A stretch of 64,000 nt of DNA from Streptomyces longwoodensis (GCF_001514125.1 NZ_KQ948552.1:361401-425400); one strand, 5' to 3'. Counted from the stretch's first letter, positions 50,953-58,670 are shown. Numbers and translations: made by a program. Notes: generated by a model from the letters alone, not told the origin.

Positions 50953-51633
50953 ATGAACGCCATCACGAGCGCCGAGCGCGTCCGGCTCACCGCGCCCACC
51001 GAGTTCCTGGACTACGAGACGGACGCGGTCCAGGCCTTCATCGACCACGCGGTCGCCGACCGGGCGGCCGACGAGCGCCGCCTGGCCGTCGAGCTGTACT
51101 ACGCGGTCCGCGACGACGTCTTCTACGAGGTGTACGGGGCCGACCTGTCCCCCGAGGGGCTGCGGGCCAGCAGCGTCGCGACCGGCAGGAAGGGCTTCTG
51201 CCTGCACAAGTCCGTGCTGTACGCGGCGGCCTGCCGGGCGGTGGGCATCCCCGCCCGGCTGCACTACGGCGACGTGCGCAACCACCTCGCCTCGGACCGG
51301 CTGCGGTCCCACATCGGCGGCGACGTCTTCTTCCACGGCCTCAACACCGTGTACCTGAACGGCACCTGGGTGAAGGCCACCCCGGTCTTCAACAAGATCC
51401 TGTGCCGGCTGTACGGGATGAAGCCGCTGGAGTTCGACGGGACCGCCGACAGCGTGCACCACCCCTTCGACGAACAGGGCAACAAGAACATGGAGTTCGT
51501 CGCCGACCACGGCGACTTCGACGACGTGCCCTACACGTTCGTCATGTCCCAGATGCGCCGCAAGCACCCCCGCTTCCTGGACGGCGACGGCACGGTCCGG
51601 GGCGGGTCGCTGGCCGCCGAGGCAACGGGCTGA
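50953..51633 (+). CDS. Transglutaminase-like (papain-fold) protein
   Basis: In the 226-residue protein the catalytic Cys is in GRKGFCLHKSVLYAAACRAVG (C83) and the His in FFHGLNTVYLNGTWV (H128). Where most bacterial transglutaminase-like proteins have Asp in a W-x-x-D-A/P-T motif, this one reads WVKATP, with Lys at 141. The protein could hydrolyse, transfer or amidate the thioester on the carrier protein, or be a noncanonical hydrolase. No signal peptide is visible, so it is cytosolic. It is co-directional and closely spaced with its neighbours. The role as off-loading enzyme is inference. Confidence 0.82.
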   Translation: MNAITSAERVRLTAPTEFLDYETDAVQAFIDHAVADRAADERRLAVELYYAVRDDVFYEVYGADLSPEGLRASSVATGRKGFCLHKSVLYAAACRAVGIPARLHYGDVRNHLASDRLRSHIGGDVFFHGLNTVYLNGTWVKATPVFNKILCRLYGMKPLEFDGTADSVHHPFDEQGNKNMEFVADHGDFDDVPYTFVMSQMRRKHPRFLDGDGTVRGGSLAAEATG

Positions 51634-51655
51634 CCCAGTGAGGAGAGCAACCACC

Positions 51656-52465
51656 ATGCCCAACGTTCAGGCCGAGAGGGACGGCTGGGAGGCCGAGGCC
51701 CGGGTCGGTGTGGTCGTCCCGCACGCGGACGTCGGCCCGGAGTCGGAGTTCCAGGCCATCGCCCCCGACGACGTCTTCATCCACGCGTCGCGCGTGCACT
51801 TCGCGGCGATGCGGGCCGGCGGGGAGATGGACCCGAAGATCCCGCACGACCCGGTGCGCGCCTTCGTCGAACCACCGCTGATCGACGACGCGGTCGAGCT
51901 GCTCGCGGCGTCCCCGCTCGATGTGATCGCCCTCGGCTTCACCAGCTCCGCCTACGTGCTCGGCGCGAGCGGGGAGAAGGAGCTGTTCGACCGGCTGGCG
52001 CGGCGCACCAGGGGCATCCCGCTCACGGCCACCACCGCGGCCGCGGTCACCGGCTTCACCGCCCTCGGCGCCCGCAGGGTGGCAGTCGTCAACCCGCCGT
52101 GGTTCGACGACCGGCTCTCCGGGCTGGGCGCCGACTACTTCACCGAGCAAGGATTCACGGTCGTCCACCACGGACCCTGCGGCCTGCCCAGCAACCAGAA
52201 GCTGATCACGCCCAAGGCCCTGTCCGACTGGATCCGCACCACGGTCGCCGACCACCGGCCGGACGCGGTCCTGGTCGCCGGCAACGGCATCCGCGCGGTC
52301 GGCGTCATCCAGGCCCTGGAGAAGGAGCTGGACTTCGCCGTCCTGACCGCCAACCAGGTGCTGTTCTGGCACGCCCTGCACCTGGCGGGGGCGGGGGAGG
52401 CAGCGAGCCGGATCACCGGCTACGGGCGGCTGTTCGGGACGGCACCGCAGGGCGGCAGGTCATGA
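51656..52465 (+). CDS. Maleate isomerase/Asp-Glu racemase-fold protein without catalytic cysteines
   Basis: The 269-residue protein has the two-domain racemase fold of maleate cis-trans isomerase and arylmalonate decarboxylase: VGVVVPHADVGPESEFQAI, IALGFTSSAYVLGASG, TTAAAVTGFTALGARRVAVVNP, and DAVLVAGNGIRAVGVIQALE. The two sites that normally hold catalytic cysteines (C-T-S and C-T/N-x-R) read F-T-S and G-N-G-I-R. It therefore should not work by the two-Cys mechanism and may catalyse decarboxylation, dehydration or bind a ligand. It overlaps the next small gene (ATGA). Confidence 0.83.
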   Translation: MPNVQAERDGWEAEARVGVVVPHADVGPESEFQAIAPDDVFIHASRVHFAAMRAGGEMDPKIPHDPVRAFVEPPLIDDAVELLAASPLDVIALGFTSSAYVLGASGEKELFDRLARRTRGIPLTATTAAAVTGFTALGARRVAVVNPPWFDDRLSGLGADYFTEQGFTVVHHGPCGLPSNQKLITPKALSDWIRTTVADHRPDAVLVAGNGIRAVGVIQALEKELDFAVLTANQVLFWHALHLAGAGEAASRITGYGRLFGTAPQGGRS

Positions 52466-52707
52466 GCCTGGTCGCGGCCGACGGCCACGTCGCCCTGTTC
52501 ACCACCCCCGAGGGCGACTCCTACAGCCTGCCTCTGGTCTGCTGGCGCGACGACGGAACCGGCGTGCACGGCCTGGTCCTCCACCGCGGCTCGCTGCGCC
52601 AGGCGGAGCTCGTCCCCGGCTTCCGCCGCTACGCGCACGGCAGCGAGGCCGCCCCGTCCTTCGCCCCCGGGGAACCGCAGCGGCGCCTGGCCGGAGCGGC
52701 CGGCTGA
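52462..52707 (+). CDS. Small hypothetical protein in the carrier-protein operon
   Basis: An 81-residue protein that I do not recognise. It starts with SLVAADGHVALFTTPEGDSYSLPLVCWRDD, suggesting a short beta-rich domain, and has a disordered tail (GSEAAPSFAPGEPQRRLAG). The ATGA overlap with the previous gene and GC-rich codon bias support it being real. There is no membrane segment or metal motif. It is the last gene before the SMR operators. It might be a small binding partner of the maleate-isomerase-like protein. Confidence 0.6.
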   Translation: MSLVAADGHVALFTTPEGDSYSLPLVCWRDDGTGVHGLVLHRGSLRQAELVPGFRRYAHGSEAAPSFAPGEPQRRLAGAAG

Positions 52708-52750
52708 CCGGTGGGGCCCGTACGGCAGCCTCCGTACGGGCCCTGCGGGA

Positions 52751-52844
52751 TTGACAGCCAGATACATGTTCATGCAAGCTTTATTCGTTCCCCTTCAGAG
52801 CTGACGTGCAGAACTGTCGCCGGAATGAACATGCACGTACAAGC
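52751..52844 (+). promoter_or_regulatory. MarR operators and promoter before the SMR genes
   Basis: TTGACA (52751-52756), then AGATACATGTTCATGCAA (52760-52777) and CAAGCT form a TTGACA-N18-CAAGCT promoter overlapped by an operator identical over 18 bp with the deaminase-side block. A second site, ATGAACATGCACGTACAAGC, occupies 52825-52844. GTACAAGC starts 86 bp from TTGACA, almost as on the other side (85). Confidence 0.75.
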
Positions 52845-52877
52845 AAACAGAGGGCCGATTCCTTCGAAAGGACCGCC

Positions 52878-53198
52878 ATGCAGTGGCTCTACCTCGCCAT
52901 CGCGGACATCTTCGAGATCGTCGTCGCCATCGCGGCCGGTAAGGCAGAGGGCTTCAAGAACCGCCGGTGGACCGCCATCACCCTGGTCAGCGGTGCGCTC
53001 GGGACCTACTTCCTCAGCAGGGCCCTGCTGACCTTCGACGTCGGCGTCGGCTACGCCATCTGGACGTCGATCGCCGGTGTCGGCATCACCGTCCTCGGCG
53101 TGGTGCTCTTCGGTCAGCGGCTGAACTGGCGCAAGACCCTCGGCATCGCCGTGATCATCGCCGGGGTCGTCGGACTCCAGCTCAGCGGCGCCGCCTGA
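52878..53198 (+). CDS. SMR-family efflux subunit 1
   Basis: The 106-residue small multidrug resistance protein has four predicted transmembrane helices. The essential membrane glutamate is in ADIFEIVVAIAAG (helix 1), and the family motifs FLSRALLTFDVGVGYAIWTSIAG and GVVLFGQRLNWRK are present. SMR proteins exchange protons for cationic compounds such as quaternary amines or guanidinium. With the next gene it probably forms a heterodimer. The upstream MarR operators and position at the end of the carrier-protein cluster suggest export of the cluster product. Confidence 0.9.
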   Translation: MQWLYLAIADIFEIVVAIAAGKAEGFKNRRWTAITLVSGALGTYFLSRALLTFDVGVGYAIWTSIAGVGITVLGVVLFGQRLNWRKTLGIAVIIAGVVGLQLSGAA

Positions 53199-53263
53199 GC
53201 CGTCCCGCCGCACCTGCCCGCCTGCCCGCCCTGCCTCTCACTCCCTCGAAAGGACCCAGGCAC

Positions 53264-53695
53264 ATGTCCCACACCGACCGTTCCTCGGCCAACTCCTGGC
53301 TCATGCTCCTCCTCGCCGGAGGCTTCGAGATCGGCTACGCGCTCTCCGTCGGCGGCAGCCACGGCTTCACCCGCCTGTCGTGGTCGCTGGTCGCGGTCGT
53401 CTTCTTCCTCCTGACGCTGTGGGCGCTGAGCGTCGCCCTGCGGACCATCGACGTGGGGATCGGATACGCCGTCTGGGCGGGGATCGGGGCCGCCGGTGCC
53501 GCCCTGCTCGGCCCGTTCTTCTTCGACGAGAGCCTCACGGTCACCCAGGCGGTGTGGCTGGGCGTGATCATCGCCGGGGTCGTCTGGCTCAAGCTGGCCG
53601 ACCGGCCGGAGCCCGCGCCGGCTTCCGCCCCCGAGACCCCGGACACCCGGGGGCTCACCTCGCAGGCGCGGGAGACCCAGGGCGCGCAGCGCTGA
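53264..53695 (+). CDS. SMR-family efflux subunit 2
   Basis: The 143-residue SMR protein has four hydrophobic helices, with the glutamate in LAGGFEIGYALSVGGSHGF. The motif LSVALRTIDVGIGYAVWAGIGAAG is intact. A 35-residue hydrophilic C-terminal tail (PEPAPASAPETPDTRG) extends beyond the usual 105-110 residues. Two unequal SMR genes in tandem usually encode a heterodimer in which each subunit has fixed orientation. AAAGGACC lies before the ATG. A long hairpin follows at 53740-53809. Confidence 0.9.
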   Translation: MSHTDRSSANSWLMLLLAGGFEIGYALSVGGSHGFTRLSWSLVAVVFFLLTLWALSVALRTIDVGIGYAVWAGIGAAGAALLGPFFFDESLTVTQAVWLGVIIAGVVWLKLADRPEPAPASAPETPDTRGLTSQARETQGAQR

Positions 53696-53739
53696 CGTCG
53701 GGCCCCACCCCTGACACCGCCGCCTCGACAGCACCGCCT

Positions 53740-53809
53740 CGACAGCGGGGCCTCCTGGTGGTCCGGGCACCCGGCCCGGACCGGAACCGCACCAGGGGCC
53801 CCGCTGTCG
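53740..53809. terminator. Long hairpin terminator after the SMR genes
   Basis: CGACAGCGGGGCC (53740-53752) pairs with GGCCCCGCTGTCG (53797-53809), then CCTGGTG with CACCAGG and GTCCGGG with CCCGGAC inside. The whole 70-base region folds into one stem and separates the SMR genes from the convergent broken marR gene. Confidence 0.7.
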
Positions 53810-53853
53810 GGGCGTGGGCGCTTCCACCGCGCGCCCGGCCGGCCCGGGTCGCT

Positions 53854-54474
53854 TCAGTGGTGCCAGGCGGTGCCGCCCGTGTTGTGGATGAAGCGCTGGA
53901 GGACCTTGAGGGTCGTCAGGTACTCCTCGTCGGAGATGCCCGCGTGCCGTTCCTCCTGGAGCTGCTGCTGGACGGCGGCCACCTTGTCGAAGAACGCCCG
54001 GCCGTCGGCGGTCAGGTGCAGGCGGCCCGCCGCGTCCTGGTCGACCCAGCCGCGGGCGATGGTGTGGTCGATCTCCTCCTCCATCACCTCGGGCCCGGTG
54101 TCGAGGTAGTTCCGCAGCAGCCGGGACACCTCGTCCCGGCTCTTGGCCGGCTCGGCGCCGGCGACCTGGCCTAGGGGGTGTCTCGTCGATCAGGCCGGAT
54201 CAGGGAGCGGTGTCCGGTGCCGTGCATCGCAAGGCGGAGGAGGGCGGCGATGCGGAGCATCGCCAACCGACGACAACGCGGCGAGGCGCGGTGCCGGACA
54301 CCGCGAGCCCGGCATGATCGACGAGACACCCCCTAGGACCCACCACTGCGGCTGGGTGGTCCCCAGCTCCGCGAGGGCGGAGCGGATGCGGGTGACGACG
54401 GCGTCGTAGGCCGCCCAGCTCCAGTAGCCGATCGGCTGCCGCAGCAGGTCCGCGTCGCTGTGCGAGTACTCCAT
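53854..54474 (-). pseudogene. MarR-like regulator gene interrupted by a MITE
   Basis: The N-terminal part (54474 down to 54334, MEYSHSDADLLRQPIGYW to QPQWWVL) and the C-terminal part (54171 to 53854, GQVAGAEPAKS to TGGTAWHH) belong to one winged-helix MarR-like protein. Removing 54175-54332 with one CTAG copy restores a single frame of 152 codons. In the present sequence the first part reads into the insert and stops at 54190. GGAGG precedes ATG 54474 and a SoxR-like promoter lies further upstream. The regulator is probably nonfunctional; the C-terminal remainder alone lacks most of the DNA-binding domain. Confidence 0.85.
54175..54332. mobile_element. 158-bp MITE with perfect 18-bp terminal inverted repeats
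   Basis: The ends are GGGGTGTCTCGTCGATCA (54175-54192) and its exact complement (54315-54332). CTAG flanks both sides (54171-54174, 54333-54336) as the target duplication. The interior contains further inverted repeats (GCGGTGTCCGG...CCGGACACCGC and GGCGATGC-GGA-GCATCGCC), so the element can fold along nearly its whole length. It has no coding capacity and must have been moved by a transposase elsewhere, plausibly of an IS5-like family given the CTAG target; that family assignment is inference. Confidence 0.9.
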
Positions 54475-54518
54475 GGCCGGTGCCTCCGGGGTGCGCCTGG
54501 GTCGTTCGGACGCCACCG

Positions 54519-54549
54519 ACGCTAGGAACTCAACCGGACTTGAGGTCAA
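54519..54549 (-). promoter_or_regulatory. SoxR/MerR-type promoter of the broken marR gene
   Basis: TTGACC (54549-54544) and TAGCGT (54524-54519) on the minus strand are 19 bp apart. The spacer contains CTCAA-CCGGAC-TTGAG, an exact-arm palindrome with the geometry of a SoxR box. It resembles the ABC exporter promoter at 44051-44081. Confidence 0.6.
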
Positions 54550-54552
54550 GGC

Positions 54553-55596
54553 CTAACAAGTGTCGCGCAGATGGGCGAGGACCGCGTGGGCCGCCCGGGC
54601 ACCGGCGCGGGCCGCGGCCGGGGCGGAGGCGGTGGGGCGCACGAGGGCGCCCGTGGCGAAGACGCCGGGGCGGGAGGTGCGCAGGGCCGCGTCCACGGCG
54701 GGGCACCGGACGCCGGTGGCGAGGGTGAGGCCGCCGCGCCGGGCGAGCGTGTGGTCGGGGACGAACGCGCCGGTGAACACGACCGTGTCGCAGGGCAGGA
54801 CGGCCGTCCCTCCGTCGCGGTGGCGGACCCGCACGCCCGACAGGCGCCCCTGGCCGAGGAGTTCGGTGACCGTGGCGCCCGTCAGGAGCGGAACGCCCCG
54901 CCACGGACGGAGGTCGGCGACCGGGGCGCGGCCGGTCCGGGCCCGGGACAGGCCGGTGACCAGCGCGACGACCGAGGCGCCCGAGGCCCGGACGGTGGTG
55001 ACGGCCGCGTGCTCGGCGTACGCGGCGGCCACGGCGTCCTCCGCGCCGGTCGCGGTCTGCGCGCAGGTCGCGTCCTCGGGGCCGGTCGCCTCCCCCGCGG
55101 GCGCCGTGCCTCCCGCGCCGACGATCACCGCCCGGGTCCCGATGTGCTGACCGAACTGGTGCACCGCCCGCTGGAGTTCGCCCGTGGTGTACACCCCGGC
55201 CGGGCGGGTGCCGGGGACCAGGCGGGCCGCGCGGGGGCGTTCGCGGGCGCCGGTGGCCAGGACGACCGCGCGGGCGCTGACGGTCTCGACGCCGAGCGGT
55301 CCGGCGGTCTCCAGGGCGAGGGGGCCCGCCCAGTCGAGCGCCGTCACGCCGGTGCGCACGACCGCCCCGGCGCGCTGGGCCACCGCCACCAGCCGGCGCG
55401 CGTACGCCGGTCCGGTCACCACGCGCGGCCAGGTGCCGTAGCCCCGGTGCGCGCCGTACCGGGGCGCTCCCCCGGCCCCCTGGTCCCCGTCCAGCACCTC
55501 GACGCGGCCCGCGCCGAGGGCGGCGAGGCGGGCGGCGGCCACCAGTCCGGCGGGTCCCGCCCCGACCACCAGGACGTCGACCTCCCGCGCGCTCAC
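54553..55596 (-). CDS. FAD/NAD(P)-dependent oxidoreductase of a glycerol-3-phosphate operon
   Basis: The 347-residue protein has an N-terminal FAD motif (DVLVVGAGPAGLVAAARLAALG), the VVLATGARERPR segment, and a second nucleotide-binding start RAVIVGAGGTAP. The second Rossmann segment is followed by an Ala/Thr/Glu-rich stretch (about residues 160-185) unlike a normal fold element. It resembles the GlpB-like or HcnB-like subunits that accompany GlpA-type dehydrogenases. GTG 55596 overlaps the upstream stop (GTGA). It is the third gene of the operon and probably passes electrons with the GlpA-like protein. Confidence 0.85.
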   Translation of the reverse strand: MSAREVDVLVVGAGPAGLVAAARLAALGAGRVEVLDGDQGAGGAPRYGAHRGYGTWPRVVTGPAYARRLVAVAQRAGAVVRTGVTALDWAGPLALETAGPLGVETVSARAVVLATGARERPRAARLVPGTRPAGVYTTGELQRAVHQFGQHIGTRAVIVGAGGTAPAGEATGPEDATCAQTATGAEDAVAAAYAEHAAVTTVRASGASVVALVTGLSRARTGRAPVADLRPWRGVPLLTGATVTELLGQGRLSGVRVRHRDGGTAVLPCDTVVFTGAFVPDHTLARRGGLTLATGVRCPAVDAALRTSRPGVFATGALVRPTASAPAAARAGARAAHAVLAHLRDTC

Positions 55597-57053
55597 CGGC
55601 GGGCCTGCTCGAACAGCTCGCGCACGGCCGCGCCGCACGTGTCGCCCTGGCAGCGCCCGGCCCGGGCGCGGGTGCGGCGGCGCAGCCCGTCCAGGGAGCG
55701 CGGCGGGACCGTCGTCGCGAGCGCGTCGCGGATCTCGCCGCGCGAGACCTGCTCGCAGGGGCAGACGACGACGCCGTACTCGGGGTCGGCCGCGACCCGT
55801 TCCGGGACGCGGCAGGGGCGGGGGGTGGTCCGGCCCAGCCGGGGCATGTGGACCGGTTCCAGGTCGCGGGCGGGCCCGAGAGCGAGGCCGGAGTCCGCCA
55901 GCAGGTCGCGCACGTGCGCGGCGATGGCGAGGGACGCGGTCAGGCCGGTGGAGCGGATGCCGCCGACGGTGACGTACGCCTGCCCGGGGTGGGCGGTGAT
56001 GCGGTAGTCGTCGTGCTCGGTGGCCGCGCGCAGACCGGCGTAGACGGCCGTGACCTCCTCCTCCAGCAGCGCGGGCAGGACGCGGCGGCCCTTCTCGCGC
56101 AGGCCGGCCAGTCCCTCGGCGGTGGTGCCGGTGGCGGTCCGGTCGTCCAGGTCCTCGGCGGTGGGCCCGAGCAGGACGTTGCCGTGGACGGTGGGCGCGA
56201 CCAGGACGCCCTTGCCGAGGGCGGTGGGCACGGGCAGCAGGATGTGGCGGACGAGGTCGCGCGCGAAGGTGTCGAAGACGAGGAGCTGGCCGCGGCGCGG
56301 GGTCACGGTGAAGTCCTCGTGGCCGCGCATCCGGTCGAGGGTGTCGGCGTGCAGCCCGGCGGCGTTGACCAGCCAACGGGTGTGCAGGGGACCGCGGGTG
56401 GTGCCGAGCACCTGATGACCGCCGCCCGTGCCGCCGGTCACCGACTCCACCCGGCAGCCGAGGTGCAGGTCGACCCCGTGCCGCACGGCCTGCGTGGCGT
56501 ACGCCAGGGGGGTCGTCCACGGGCAGATGACGCTCTCGCCGGGCACGTGCAGGGCGCCGAGCGCGCCGGGGCCCAAGTGGGGTTCCCGGGCATACAGTTC
56601 GGCCGCGTCCAGGGGGCGGACGCCGTCGTGGGCGTTGCGCCGCGCCTTGTCGGCGAGGCCGGGCAGGGCGGCCAGCTGGTCCTCGTCCCAGGCGACGAGG
56701 AGGGCGCCGACCGGTTCGACGGGGATGCCGGACTCGGCCGCGTAGGCCGACAGCAGCCGGTGCCCCTCGCGCACCAGCCGGGCCTCCAGGGAGCCCGGGA
56801 CGGCGTCGAAACCGGTGTGCAGGATGGCGGTGTTGGCCTTGGACGTGCCCTGGCCGACGTCGTCCTGCGCCTCCACCAGGGCGACCCGCAGGCGGGGGTG
56901 GCGGGCGAGCTCCCGGGCGAGGGCGGCGCCGACGACCCCGGCTCCGACGACGGTGACGTCGTACGGCCGCACGGGCAGCGGGCCGGCGACCGTCACGGAA
57001 CCCTCGCCAGGGCCGGCGGTCACGGAACCCTCGCGCGGGCCGGGAGCCGTCAT
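55593..57053 (-). CDS. GlpA-like FAD-dependent glycerol-3-phosphate dehydrogenase
   Basis: The 486-residue protein has an N-terminal DAO-type FAD domain (VTVVGAGVVGAALARELARH near residues 33-52) and a substrate domain with NAAGLHADTLDRM, TPRRGQLLVFD and VGGIRSTGLTAS. It ends in a BFD-like [2Fe-2S] domain with cysteines in VVVCPCEQVSRGEI and GRCQGDTCGAAV. This is the plan of GlpA-type dehydrogenases that oxidise glycerol-3-phosphate to dihydroxyacetone phosphate. The first 30 residues are low-complexity with a repeated EGSVT. The ATG overlaps the kinase stop. A partner flavoprotein follows. Confidence 0.88.
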   Translation of the reverse strand: MTAPGPREGSVTAGPGEGSVTVAGPLPVRPYDVTVVGAGVVGAALARELARHPRLRVALVEAQDDVGQGTSKANTAILHTGFDAVPGSLEARLVREGHRLLSAYAAESGIPVEPVGALLVAWDEDQLAALPGLADKARRNAHDGVRPLDAAELYAREPHLGPGALGALHVPGESVICPWTTPLAYATQAVRHGVDLHLGCRVESVTGGTGGGHQVLGTTRGPLHTRWLVNAAGLHADTLDRMRGHEDFTVTPRRGQLLVFDTFARDLVRHILLPVPTALGKGVLVAPTVHGNVLLGPTAEDLDDRTATGTTAEGLAGLREKGRRVLPALLEEEVTAVYAGLRAATEHDDYRITAHPGQAYVTVGGIRSTGLTASLAIAAHVRDLLADSGLALGPARDLEPVHMPRLGRTTPRPCRVPERVAADPEYGVVVCPCEQVSRGEIRDALATTVPPRSLDGLRRRTRARAGRCQGDTCGAAVRELFEQARR

Positions 57054-58498
57054 GCGGCGCGCCCCTCCAGCAGGGCCCCCACGGCCGTCCGGAAGCGCGC
57101 CAGGCGCTCGGCGGCCTCGTCGGCCGTCAGGAGCGGCTCGTACACGGCGGCGGGCGCCGCGTCCGGGAGCGCGGCCTCGACGCCCAGGCCGGGATCGGCG
57201 CCGAGCCGGGCCAGCGCACCCACGCCGAGGGCCGTCGCGTCGGGCAGCGCGGACACCTCCACCGGGCGTTGGAGCAGGTCGGCCTGGGTCTGCATGAGGA
57301 GCTCGGAGCGGGTCAGGCCGCCGTCGACGCGCAGGGCGGTCAGCGCGGTGCCGAGGTCGGCCTCGGCGGCGTCGGCGAGGGCGACGACCTGCGCGGCGAT
57401 GCCCTCGCAGAGGGCGCGCACCAGGTGGCCGGGCGTGGTGTCCAGGCCGAGCCCGGTCAGGGAGCCGCGCAGGTCGCCGCGCCACCAGGGGGCGGCGAGT
57501 CCGGCGAGGGCGGGCACGAAGGTGACGCCGCCGCTGTCGGGCACGCCGCCGCCGACGGCGTCGAGGTCGGCGGCGTCGCGCAGCACGCCGAGGTCGGTGA
57601 GCCAGCGCACGGCGGACGCGGCGGCGAACACCTGGCCGTCGAGGCAGTACTGCGTGCGGTCCGCCAGGCGCCAGGCGACGCAGGACACCAGCCCGGAGGT
57701 GCCCCGCCCGGGGCTCTCCCCGGTGTGCGCGAGCAGGAACGCACCGGTGCCGTAGGTGCACTTGGCGGTGCCCGGGGCCGTGACGCGCTGGGCGAGCAGG
57801 GCGGCCTGCTGGTCGACGGCGAGCCCGGTGAGCGGGATCTCCGGGGCCTCGGGCCCGAACGCGCGGGTGGCGCCGACGAGACGGGCGTTGTCGACGACGT
57901 CCGGCAGGCGTTCGCCGGACAGGCCGTACAGGTCGAGGGCGCGCGGCGACCAGGCGGCGCGGTCGAGGTCGAGGAGCTGGGTGCGGCCGGCGGTCGCCGC
58001 GTCCGTGACGAAGGCTCCGGTGAGGCGCCGTACGAGCCAGGCGTCGCTCGTCGTGACGACGCCCTCGCGGGTCAGCCGACGGCGGATCCAGGCCATTTTC
58101 GGTGCCGCGAAGTACGGGTCGACGGGCAGGCCGGTCAGTTCGCGCAGTTCGTCCGCGTGCGGGGCGAGTTCGGCGCAGACGTCCTCGGCGCGGCGGTCCT
58201 GCCAGACGATCGCGTCGGTGAGCGGGCGTCCGGTGGCCGGGTCCCAGGCGAGGACGGTCTCGCCCTGGTTGGCCAGGCCGAACGCGACGACGGGTTCGCG
58301 GGCCTCGGCGAGTGCGCGCCGGCCGGCCTCGAGGACCGATCCGTACAGCTCGGCGGGGTCGACCTCGACCCGGCCGCCGGGCAGGTGGCGGGGGCGCACC
58401 GCGGCGAATCCGGTGCCGAGGACCCCGCGTTCGGGGCAGACCACGAGGGCCTTGGTGCCGGAGGTTCCCTGGTCGACGGCGAGCACGGGGCCTGTCAT
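57050..58498 (-). CDS. FGGY-family carbohydrate kinase (probable glycerol kinase)
   Basis: The 482-residue FGGY kinase has the N-terminal ATP/sugar motif DQGTSGTKALV, substrate region NQGETVLAWD and AIVWQDRR, and the C-terminal signature GTGAFLLAHTGE and LRVDGGLTRSELLMQ. Linkage to a GlpA-like dehydrogenase strongly suggests glycerol as substrate, though GTSGTK and the overall sequence are less canonical than GlpK. First gene of a three-gene operon with four-base overlaps. The gap 58499-58670 upstream contains an inverted repeat CGGAC-N12-GTCCG (58633-58654) that could be an operator. Confidence 0.87.
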   Translation of the reverse strand: MTGPVLAVDQGTSGTKALVVCPERGVLGTGFAAVRPRHLPGGRVEVDPAELYGSVLEAGRRALAEAREPVVAFGLANQGETVLAWDPATGRPLTDAIVWQDRRAEDVCAELAPHADELRELTGLPVDPYFAAPKMAWIRRRLTREGVVTTSDAWLVRRLTGAFVTDAATAGRTQLLDLDRAAWSPRALDLYGLSGERLPDVVDNARLVGATRAFGPEAPEIPLTGLAVDQQAALLAQRVTAPGTAKCTYGTGAFLLAHTGESPGRGTSGLVSCVAWRLADRTQYCLDGQVFAAASAVRWLTDLGVLRDAADLDAVGGGVPDSGGVTFVPALAGLAAPWWRGDLRGSLTGLGLDTTPGHLVRALCEGIAAQVVALADAAEADLGTALTALRVDGGLTRSELLMQTQADLLQRPVEVSALPDATALGVGALARLGADPGLGVEAALPDAAPAAVYEPLLTADEAAERLARFRTAVGALLEGRAA

Positions 58499-58670
58499 CG
58501 CACCCTCCCCGCGGCCGCCCGCGTCCCGGTGATCACGGTCCGACAGCCTGCCGTCGGGCCCCGCGCCGCGTCAAGCGCGCCCGGTCCCCGGCCGCCTCCG
58601 GCCCGCCACCAGCCAAGATGGTTGAAAAATAACGGACTTGATTTGCTTCGTCCGGTCGTACGACCCCCTC

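Noticed and set aside
54171..54336. CCCCTAG sequences at the MITE ends as further ACCCCTA boxes
   Set aside because: They are formed by the MITE inverted repeats plus the CTAG target duplication, not by a promoter element.
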